Made by a program: the position numbers and the translations under genes | Notes under the pieces: model-generated | Database searches by the model: none | Seen by the model: the letters and a program-made list of their open reading frames with translations, nothing else | What the model was told of the DNA's origin: nothing | NCBI GenBank assembly: GCA_937916035.1 | Contig: CALGIH010000028.1 | Coordinates: 1 to 5,329 of the forward strand | Length of the DNA: 5,329 nucleotides | Origin: an uncultured Lacinutrix sp. | GTDB taxonomy: Bacteria > Bacteroidota > Bacteroidia > Flavobacteriales > Flavobacteriaceae | Reading direction: 5' to 3' | Shown here: in pieces, positions 1 to 5,329 of the stretch | Position numbering within the stretch: the first letter of the stretch is position 1 | How the letters are laid out: each line of letters starts with the position of its first letter

Positions 1-858
1 GCAAGTGCTTATGCAGGTGAATCGGCAACATACAGAGCAGCAAAAAACATTGAAGATCGCATCGCTTTGCGTGAAGCTGCAGGTAACACTCACCAAGAGG
101 CAGAGCTTAAAGGCGTTGAGGAATATGCTATTGAGTGTTCTATTTTAAAAGTTGCAGTTTCCGAAGATGTACAAAACTGTGCTGATGAAGGTATCCAGAT
201 TTTTGGAGGCATGGGATTCTCTGAAGAAACACCTATGGAAGCAGCTTGGAGAGATGCCAGAATTGCTCGTATTTACGAAGGAACAAACGAAATCAATAGA
301 ATGCTTTCTGTAGGAATGTTGGTTAAAAAAGCCATGAAAGGTCACATTGATTTATTAGGTCCAGCAAGTGCCGTTCAAGAAGAACTTATGGGAATACCTT
401 CTTTTGAAACTCCAGATTACTCTGAATTATTTTCAGAAGAAAAAGAAATGATTAAGAAACTTAAAAAAACATTCTTAATGGTTGCTGGTGGAGCAGTTCA
501 AAAATTTGGACCAGACCTTGAAGCACATCAACAACTACTCATTGCTGCTGCAGATATATTAATTGAAATATACATGGCAGAGTCTGCAATATTAAGAACT
601 GAGAAAAATGCCAAGCGTTTTGGTGAAGCATCTCAATCGGTTCAAATAGCTATGGCAAAATTATACTTGTATCACGCTGTGGATATTATTGAAGAAAAAG
701 GAAAAGAAAGTATTATTTCGTTTGCTGAAGGAGACGAACAGCGAATGTTACTTATGGGACTTAAGCGATTTACGAAATATACAAACTATCCAGATATTGT
801 AGATTTACGTAACGAAATTGCAGAAAAAGTAAAAGCAGAAAATAAATACTGTTTTTAA
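1..858 (+). CDS. acyl-CoA dehydrogenase, long VLCAD/ACAD9-like type, C-terminal part (5' partial)
   Basis: The reading frame is open from base 1 and the protein similarity begins there, so the true start lies upstream; a TTG at 67 is an internal Leu codon, not the start. The 285 visible residues hold the C-terminal helical domain of an FAD-dependent acyl-CoA dehydrogenase, the cytoplasmic enzyme that makes trans-2-enoyl-CoA in the first step of beta-oxidation. Visible residues 65-75 contain the flavin-contacting stretch QIFGGMGFSEE, followed by RIYEGTNEINR, in which Glu at visible residue 93 (bases 277-279) matches the catalytic base of the family (Glu376 of human MCAD). About 190 residues follow it, much longer than in short-chain or medium-chain enzymes and typical of the VLCAD/ACAD9-like branch, whose bacterial members are near 600 residues. 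So roughly half the protein is visible. In flavobacteria such genes often end a fadB/thiolase operon; the terminator right after it fits that, but the upstream genes are not in view. Family call sure; chain-length specificity not readable. Confidence 0.95.
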   Translation, partial: ASAYAGESATYRAAKNIEDRIALREAAGNTHQEAELKGVEEYAIECSILKVAVSEDVQNCADEGIQIFGGMGFSEETPMEAAWRDARIARIYEGTNEINRMLSVGMLVKKAMKGHIDLLGPASAVQEELMGIPSFETPDYSELFSEEKEMIKKLKKTFLMVAGGAVQKFGPDLEAHQQLLIAAADILIEIYMAESAILRTEKNAKRFGEASQSVQIAMAKLYLYHAVDIIEEKGKESIISFAEGDEQRMLLMGLKRFTKYTNYPDIVDLRNEIAEKVKAENKYCF

Positions 859-880
859 TATTACCATTAAGAGCATTTTT

Positions 881-917
881 AAAAAAGCCAATTCTAAATA
901 TAGAATTGGCTTTTTTT
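881..917 (+). terminator. intrinsic terminator after the acyl-CoA dehydrogenase gene
   Basis: A perfect 16-bp inverted repeat: left arm AAAAAAGCCAATTCTA (881-896), loop AATA (897-900), right arm TAGAATTGGCTTTTTT (901-916), with the T run continuing to 917. The core stem of 10 bp (GCCAATTCTA) is only moderately GC-rich, but it is followed directly by seven Ts and sits 22 bases after the stop codon at 856-858. The A run on the left makes it symmetrical, so it could also stop transcription from the other direction, although no gene on the minus strand is visible in this window. It separates the beta-oxidation gene from the secreted-protein genes. Confidence 0.88.
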
Positions 918-942
918 ATTTCTTATCTTTAAGAAAATTTCA

Positions 943-2241
943 ATGAAAATGAAAAAATATTTCCTTCTACTACTTTCTGTATTACCATTAACCATGTTTG
1001 CTCAACCCAATACAGAAGTCGTTTTATTTGATCTTGATACAAAAAACGGATCGTTTGAATTATCAAATTTTAAAAACATATCTAACAATGAAGGCTATGA
1101 TAACCAACCTTCTTTTTTAGATGATAATTATGTTTTATTTGCCTCTACAAGAAATGGGCAAACAGATATAGTAAAATATCACATGGATTATGATTCAAAA
1201 TCTTGGATTAATTTTAGTAAAGGTGGCGAATACTCACCTTTAAAAATCCCAAATAAAAATGCGGTATCTGCAGTACGATTAGATACAGATGGCAAACAAC
1301 GGTTATATACTTATAGTTTAAGCAATGGAGAATCTACAGAACTCATTGCAGACTTAGTCGTTGCCTATTACACTTGGTATGACGAAAACACAATTGTATC
1401 TGCAATTATAGAAGAAGACGGTTTAAATTTATATGCCACTAACCTACAAAATGGAATTAGCAAAAAATATGCAACGAATGTTGGAAGATCATTTCATAAA
1501 ATTCCAAATACTAATTTAGTGAGTTTCATTTCAAAAGAAAATGAAAACAATTGGCAAATTAAATCCCTAAACCCAAAAACAGGAGCAATAAAAGTAATCG
1601 CAAACACACTTCAAGGTGTTGAAGATATTTGTTGGGCAGGAACCAACACGATACTTTCTGGGAAAGAAAGCATTTTATATAAGTTGACATTACAAAAAGA
1701 TACTAATTGGAAAGAAATTGCGAATTTAAAATCGAACGGGATTAATGCAATAACACGAATAGCAACCAATACAGAATCAAACAAGTTATTAATTGCTGGT
1801 GATGTTGAGGCAACTGCAACCTCTCAAGAGACAAAACTAAAGCCAACATTAGAAAACATTGCGTGGATATCTGGTACTTGGCATGGAGAAGCTTTTGGTG
1901 GAATTACTGAAGAAATATGGAGTGAACCTTCAGGTGGTTCAATGATGGCAACTTTTAAGCTTATTAATGATGGAAAGGTGACATTTTACGAAATAGAAAT
2001 AATCCGTGAAGTAGAAAATTCACTTATTTTGCAATTAAAACACTTTAATAACGACTTAAAAGGTTGGGAGACTAAAGATGAAACTGTCAATTTTCCTTTA
2101 ATTGAAATCACGCTTACCAAAGTTGTATTTGAAGGCATGGTCTTTGAAAAAATTAATGAAAAGGAAATGAACGTTTATGTTGATATTCATAATGATGATG
2201 GCTCCATTGAAAATGTAAAGTTTAATTACACTAAAAATTAA
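943..2241 (+). CDS. secreted TolB/WD40-like beta-propeller protein with C-terminal DUF6265-like domain
   Basis: This 432-residue protein begins with a signal peptide (Lys-rich start, Leu-rich core, probable cut after Ala20 before Gln21). ATG 943 is the first in-frame start; ATG 949 (Met3) would give nearly the same signal peptide. Residues about 25-290 resemble the flavobacterial TolB/PD40-type propeller proteins: repeated strands with motifs such as ISNNEGYDNQPSF (46-58) and ASTRNGQTDIVKY (67-79), then NxLSGKESILYKL-type blades. No catalytic motif is visible, so binding or scaffolding is more likely than enzyme activity. After a Thr/Lys-rich linker (about 287-302), residues 304-432 look like a separate DUF6265 domain, a lipocalin-like fold of unknown function: AWISGTWHGEAFGG (307 on), TEEIWSEPSGGSMM, then DGKVTFYEIEIIRE. 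It is the first gene after the terminator, so a promoter should lie in 859-942, but I found no convincing one. The next gene starts one base after its stop. Exact function unknown; propeller call good, DUF6265 call from motif memory. Confidence 0.82.
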   Translation: MKMKKYFLLLLSVLPLTMFAQPNTEVVLFDLDTKNGSFELSNFKNISNNEGYDNQPSFLDDNYVLFASTRNGQTDIVKYHMDYDSKSWINFSKGGEYSPLKIPNKNAVSAVRLDTDGKQRLYTYSLSNGESTELIADLVVAYYTWYDENTIVSAIIEEDGLNLYATNLQNGISKKYATNVGRSFHKIPNTNLVSFISKENENNWQIKSLNPKTGAIKVIANTLQGVEDICWAGTNTILSGKESILYKLTLQKDTNWKEIANLKSNGINAITRIATNTESNKLLIAGDVEATATSQETKLKPTLENIAWISGTWHGEAFGGITEEIWSEPSGGSMMATFKLINDGKVTFYEIEIIREVENSLILQLKHFNNDLKGWETKDETVNFPLIEITLTKVVFEGMVFEKINEKEMNVYVDIHNDDGSIENVKFNYTKN

Positions 2242-2245
2242 AATG
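2239..2245 (+). promoter_or_regulatory. stop-start junction suggesting translational coupling
   Basis: The TAA stop of the propeller gene (2239-2241) and the ATG of the lipoprotein gene (2243-2245) are separated by one A. The bases before it (about 2226-2242) are A/T-rich with no Shine-Dalgarno-like GGAGG. This supports co-transcription and probably re-initiation by ribosomes finishing the upstream gene; the coupling itself is inferred. Confidence 0.55.
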
Positions 2246-2896
2246 AAGATTCAAAAAACGTATCATATTTTAATAACTATTGTTATATCTATTGCTACTT
2301 TAACTTGTAGTAAAAATGACGGCTTTAACAACAACAATGGTGGTGGAAATCCAATAATTGCTAATGGCTGTGATGGATATGCGTATCCTAATTGGGTATC
2401 ATCTCCTCATAAACTACCTTACCCAGTTGGTCAATCTTATCAAATTGGGTTAAGTCACTGCAGTGGTGCTGAACATTCTTTTGGTGAGCCTGATCAATTT
2501 GCCATTGATATTCTTATGGACATTGGAACACTAGTTACAGCTGCAAGGGCAGGTTATATTCTTTTTGTTGAAGAATCTGGAGTCGATTTTCAGGAGAAAA
2601 ACAATGTCGTTGTGCTTTTAGATGAAGATAGTTATTTTATTCAATATCAACACCTTACTCACAATGGAGCCATCGTAGAAGAAGGTGATTTTGTTGAAGC
2701 AGGAGATCCAATAGGTTATAGTGGTGCATCAGGAAATGCCAGAGCACCTCATTTACATTTTGTAGCAACTGACTGGGATTTTTCAAAACCTTATGGAACT
2801 TATCCTTATAATTCTTTTCAAATGACCTTCAGTAATACCACTGAAAACCCTCGAAGCCTTATACAGTATGAAACCTACGAAGCTTTACCTTATTAA
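2243..2896 (+). CDS. M23 (LytM-like) metallopeptidase domain lipoprotein
   Basis: A 217-residue protein with a type II (lipoprotein) signal peptide: hydrophobic stretch 8-20 and Cys22 followed by Ser-Lys-Asn-Asp, a start very common in Bacteroidetes lipoproteins. The residue before Cys is Thr rather than the usual Gly/Ala/Ser, which is tolerated in this phylum. An Asn/Gly-rich low-complexity tether (28-36) follows, then the M23 domain (about 58-195). Zinc-site residues are visible: His78 and Asp89 (the HxnD motif before the strand leading to GTLVTAARAGY), His137 in YQHL, and the HLH motif at His170 and His172 after GYSGASGNARAP. With all four present, an active zinc endopeptidase is predicted; M23 enzymes usually cut peptidoglycan cross-bridges or Gly-rich peptides, but the substrate here cannot be read. 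Cys43 and Cys73 could form a disulfide. It probably sits in the outer membrane, possibly facing outward. It shares an operon with the propeller protein before it and the M28 and M1 enzymes after it. Confidence 0.9.
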   Translation: MKIQKTYHILITIVISIATLTCSKNDGFNNNNGGGNPIIANGCDGYAYPNWVSSPHKLPYPVGQSYQIGLSHCSGAEHSFGEPDQFAIDILMDIGTLVTAARAGYILFVEESGVDFQEKNNVVVLLDEDSYFIQYQHLTHNGAIVEEGDFVEAGDPIGYSGASGNARAPHLHFVATDWDFSKPYGTYPYNSFQMTFSNTTENPRSLIQYETYEALPY

Positions 2897-2917
2897 CTAA
2901 CCAATAAACTAACAACA
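2897..2917 (+). promoter_or_regulatory. A/C-rich leader without Shine-Dalgarno before the M28 gene
   Basis: The 21 bases between the lipoprotein stop and the M28 start consist almost only of A, C and T, with a CTAAC motif directly after the stop and again at 2908-2912. There is no purine-rich anti-16S pairing site; A-rich unstructured leaders of this sort are usual in Bacteroidetes. No terminator is present, so transcription is expected to continue into the M28 gene. Confidence 0.45.
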
Positions 2918-4252
2918 ATGCAAAAATCAATTATTTTTAGTCTTATTTTCGTGCTCTCAATTGCTTTGAATGCCCAGACAGATCAAAAAATCTACGACAT
3001 TATAGATGCTGTTTCAGCGGAACGTATTAAAAGTGATGTGAAAACCTTAGCCGATTTTGGGACACGACATACTTTAAGCGATACGGTTTCTGATACTCGT
3101 GGTATTGGTGCTGCACGTCGATGGATAAAATCTGAATTTGAAAAAATCGATTCTAATTGCAATAACTGTTTAGACGTTTTTTATCAGAAAGATTTAATTA
3201 AAAAAGGAGATGGAGCACGTATCGTTCATGATGTAGAAATTGTTAATGTCTTAGCGATCCAAAAAGCAGCTAAATATCCAAATCGTTTTATTTTAATGAG
3301 TGGAGACATTGATTCTCGTGTTTCTGATCCAACAGATTTTACTTCAGATTCTCCTGGAGCCAATGATAATGCTTCTGGAATGGCAGGAACCATTGAAGCT
3401 GCTCGAGTGTTGAGTAAATACAAATTTGATAATAGCATTATTTATGTTGGCTTATCTGGTGAAGAACAAGGGCTTTATGGTGGAAAAGGTTTGGCCGCTT
3501 ATGCTAAAGAAAAAGGATGGGAGATTATTGGTATTATGAATAATGATATGATAGGAAACATAAAAGGTGTTGATGGTGTCATAGATAATAGAACCTTCCG
3601 TATTTTTTCTGAACCAGTTCCTCCAACAGAGACTGAACAAGAAAGAAACTCAAGACGTTTTTATGGAGGCGAAGTTGATGGAATCTCTCGCCAATTAGCA
3701 CGGTATATTCATAAAAATGTAAAAACATATATGCCAGAAATGAATCCAATGTTGGTGTATCGCTTAGACCGTTTTGGTCGTGGTGGTCATCATCGTCCTT
3801 TTAATGATGCAGGTTTTGCTGGTATAAGAATTATGGAAGCGCATGAAAATTACACGCAACAACATCAAGATATCAGAACAGAAAACGGCATCAATTATGG
3901 TGACACTTTTGAGCACGTTAATTTTCCCTATGCAAAAAAACTAACAGCTGTTAATGCCATTAACTTAGCAAGTTTGGCCAGTGCTCCTCCTCCACCCCAA
4001 AACCTTAAAATTGGTGGTATTGTTGAGCCTTCCGTGAAATTTCAATGGGAAAAAGTTGATGGTGCAGTAGGTTACAAAATTTATTGGAGAGATACCACAT
4101 CTCCAACTTGGGATTATAGTAGATATGTTGGTGATGTCTCAGAATTCACCTTAGAAGGAATCGTAATTGATAATTTCTTTTTTGGAGTCGCTACAGTTGG
4201 CAAAGATGGTTATGAAAGTATGGTAGTGTTCCCGAACAAAACATTTAGATAA
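2918..4252 (+). CDS. secreted M28 family metallopeptidase with C-terminal fibronectin-III-like domain
   Basis: A 444-residue exported protein: signal peptide 1-19 (probable cut after Ala19, before Gln20), M28 catalytic domain about 25-350, and a fibronectin-III-like domain after a Pro-rich linker (APPPPQN, from 356) reaching the C-terminus. M28 enzymes are co-catalytic zinc amino- or carboxypeptidases. Expected active-site residues are visible: Asp150 in SPGANDNASG (bridging ligand), Glu182-Glu183 in SGEEQGLYGG (general base and ligand), Asp210 in NNDMIGN, and His292 in GGHHRPF. The usual HxD motif reads Asp130-Ile-Asp132 (SGDIDSR), so the His ligand is replaced by Asp; I believe close Bacteroidetes relatives share this, so it probably marks a subfamily rather than a dead enzyme. 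The C-terminal domain (WEKVDGAVGYKIYWR, then a strand near DYSRYVGDVSEFTL) resembles accessory domains that bind or position substrate. I see no type IX secretion tail, so periplasmic or signal-peptidase-released location is most likely. Specificity is unknown. Confidence 0.9.
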   Translation: MQKSIIFSLIFVLSIALNAQTDQKIYDIIDAVSAERIKSDVKTLADFGTRHTLSDTVSDTRGIGAARRWIKSEFEKIDSNCNNCLDVFYQKDLIKKGDGARIVHDVEIVNVLAIQKAAKYPNRFILMSGDIDSRVSDPTDFTSDSPGANDNASGMAGTIEAARVLSKYKFDNSIIYVGLSGEEQGLYGGKGLAAYAKEKGWEIIGIMNNDMIGNIKGVDGVIDNRTFRIFSEPVPPTETEQERNSRRFYGGEVDGISRQLARYIHKNVKTYMPEMNPMLVYRLDRFGRGGHHRPFNDAGFAGIRIMEAHENYTQQHQDIRTENGINYGDTFEHVNFPYAKKLTAVNAINLASLASAPPPPQNLKIGGIVEPSVKFQWEKVDGAVGYKIYWRDTTSPTWDYSRYVGDVSEFTLEGIVIDNFFFGVATVGKDGYESMVVFPNKTFR

Positions 4253-4269
4253 TTTTAATTAAAGAAAAT

Positions 4270-5329
4270 ATGATTAGAATTTTTTTAGCAGTACTAATAA
4301 TTACATTAATTGCTCCACTTTCAACGATTCAGGCACAAGGATTACTTCAAGAAAAGACTGATTTCACAAGACAAGACACATTAAGAGGCTCTATAACACC
4401 TGAACGTGAATGGTGGGATTTAACCTATTATCATTTAGATATAAAAGTAAATCCTGATGACAAGTTTATTTCTGGTAAAAATACCATTCAATATAAAGTA
4501 TTGAAAAATCAATCAGTAATGCAAGTTGATTTACAGGCACCATTGAAAATTACAAAAGTTATTCAAAATAATAAACCTTTAGAAGTTAAACATGATGGCA
4601 ACGCTCATTTTGTCACACTTGCACAAACTCAAAATATTGGAGATATTAACTCTATAGATGTGTATTATGAAGGCAAACCACAGGAAGCAAAAAACGCACC
4701 TTGGGATGGTGGGTTTTCATGGAAAAAAGATGAAAATGGAAATCATTTTATAGCAACTTCATGTCAAGGTCTTGGAGCAAGTGTTTGGTGGCCAAATAAA
4801 GATCACATGTATGATGAGGTTGATAGTATGCTCATTAGTGTAAACATTCCAAAAGGATTGACAAACATTTCAAATGGACGCTTAAGAAAGTTAGAAGAAC
4901 ATACTGATAATACGGTAACATCACATTGGTTTGTAAATAATCCCATAAACAATTATGGTGTCAATGTGAATATTGGTGATTATGTTCATTTCTCAGAAGT
5001 TTTTGACGGTGAAAAAGGTGATTTGGATTTAGATTATTATGTATTAAGAGACAACCTTGAAAAGGCAAAAGTACATTTTGAGGACACTCCAAAAATGATG
5101 AAAGCTTTCGAGCATTGGATTGGACCTTATCCTTTCTATGAAGACGGCTTTAAATTGGTAGAAGTGCCTTATTTAGGTATGGAACATCAAAGTTCAATTA
5201 CCTATGGTAATAAATATATGAAAGGCTATTTAGGTCGTGATGTATCTGGAACTGGCTGGGGATTAAAGTTTGATTTCATAATTATTCATGAAGCTGGACA
5301 CGAATGGTTTGCCAACAATATTACTTATA
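4270..5329 (+). CDS. secreted M1 family metallopeptidase, N-terminal part (3' partial)
   Basis: The frame starts at ATG 4270, 17 bases after the M28 stop, behind an A-rich AAAGAAAA stretch, and stays open to the window edge: 353 codons plus one base. A signal peptide (probable cut after Ala22, before Gln23) indicates export. Residues about 45-235 form the N-terminal beta domain of M1 enzymes, including SCQGLGASVWWPNKD (164-178), which lies on the substrate-binding side. The catalytic domain follows: GMEHQSS with Glu305 (303-309), corresponding to the GxMEN motif that holds the substrate N-terminus, and the zinc motif HEAGH (His340, Glu341, His344). The third zinc ligand, a Glu expected 19 residues after His344, and the catalytic Tyr lie beyond the edge. 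The family removes N-terminal residues from peptides; here Asn of GxMEN is His, which may change specificity. It is likely the fourth gene of the unit beginning at 943, following the M23 and M28 enzymes, which suggests a set of envelope or extracellular peptidases. Confidence 0.93.
   Translation, partial: MIRIFLAVLIITLIAPLSTIQAQGLLQEKTDFTRQDTLRGSITPEREWWDLTYYHLDIKVNPDDKFISGKNTIQYKVLKNQSVMQVDLQAPLKITKVIQNNKPLEVKHDGNAHFVTLAQTQNIGDINSIDVYYEGKPQEAKNAPWDGGFSWKKDENGNHFIATSCQGLGASVWWPNKDHMYDEVDSMLISVNIPKGLTNISNGRLRKLEEHTDNTVTSHWFVNNPINNYGVNVNIGDYVHFSEVFDGEKGDLDLDYYVLRDNLEKAKVHFEDTPKMMKAFEHWIGPYPFYEDGFKLVEVPYLGMEHQSSITYGNKYMKGYLGRDVSGTGWGLKFDFIIIHEAGHEWFANNITY

Noticed and set aside
145..345. Minus-strand frame of 66 codons.
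   Set aside because: It lies entirely inside the acyl-CoA dehydrogenase gene on the other strand and its translation resembles no family I know.
67..858. A shorter acyl-CoA dehydrogenase starting at the TTG at 67.
   Set aside because: The frame is open to base 1 and reads family-like sequence upstream; the TTG falls inside the catalytic domain, so this is only a 5'-truncated gene.
906..931. Possible Bacteroidetes promoter before the propeller gene: TTG at 906-908 and TATCTTTA at 924-931, resembling TAnnTTTG.
   Set aside because: The last base of the -7 box does not match, the gap of 15 bases is shorter than the usual spacing, and the TTG lies inside the terminator stem; too weak to annotate.
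2318..2349. AAC/AAT and GGT/GGA codon run as a possible microsatellite.
   Set aside because: It is a short low-complexity linker in the lipoprotein (Asn and Gly codons) and is not long or regular enough to suggest phase variation.
3226..3640. Two minus-strand frames (3226-3438 and 3452-3640).
   Set aside because: Both are opposite the conserved M28 catalytic core; their apparent proteins are compositional shadows without start context.
2918..4252. M28 protein as the glutaminyl cyclase that would form N-terminal pyroglutamate.
   Set aside because: Glutaminyl cyclases share the fold, but this protein has the peptidase-type EE pair, a fibronectin-like tail and a different length, and fits the peptidase branch better.
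4170..4252. Type IX secretion C-terminal sorting domain on the M28 protein.
   Set aside because: The C-terminus belongs to the FnIII-like domain and lacks the usual sorting-domain end with a conserved Gly and Lys-rich last strand.

Overview
The window looks like chromosomal DNA from a marine-type flavobacterium (Bacteroidetes, family Flavobacteriaceae or close). Evidence: AT-rich sequence, A-rich start regions without Shine-Dalgarno sequences, signal peptides cut just before a Gln, a lipoprotein with a Cys-Ser-Lys-Asn-Asp N-terminus, and proteins that all look like flavobacterial family members. All genes lie on the + strand and the sequence is densely coding; there is no gene-free stretch above 100 bases. 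I see no RNA gene, insertion sequence, CRISPR array or phage signature.

Layout. Positions 1-858 are the C-terminal half of a long (VLCAD-like) acyl-CoA dehydrogenase whose start lies upstream; it is a cytoplasmic fatty-acid beta-oxidation enzyme. A perfect 16-bp hairpin with a T tract (881-917) closes that transcription unit. A second unit starts at 943 and runs off the right edge: a secreted beta-propeller protein fused to a DUF6265-like domain (943-2241); a lipoprotein with an M23 (LytM-like) metallopeptidase domain (2243-2896, one base after the previous stop); a secreted M28 metallopeptidase with a C-terminal fibronectin-III-like domain (2918-4252); and the N-terminal 353 residues of a secreted M1 metallopeptidase (4270-5329, cut by the window edge just after its HExxH motif).

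The four genes of the second unit are separated by 1, 21 and 17 bases, all encode exported proteins, and three carry zinc-peptidase signatures. They are plausibly co-transcribed and act in the cell envelope or outside the cell, perhaps in peptide breakdown or turnover of envelope material; that joint role is inferred from context only. The points most worth a second look are the propeller-DUF6265 fusion, an Asp in place of the usual metal-binding His in the M28 enzyme, the GMEH variant of the M1 GxMEN motif, and Gln directly after the predicted cleavage site in all three signal-peptidase-I substrates. None of this amounts to a clearly new system; it reads as an ordinary flavobacterial chromosome segment with some noteworthy protein variants.
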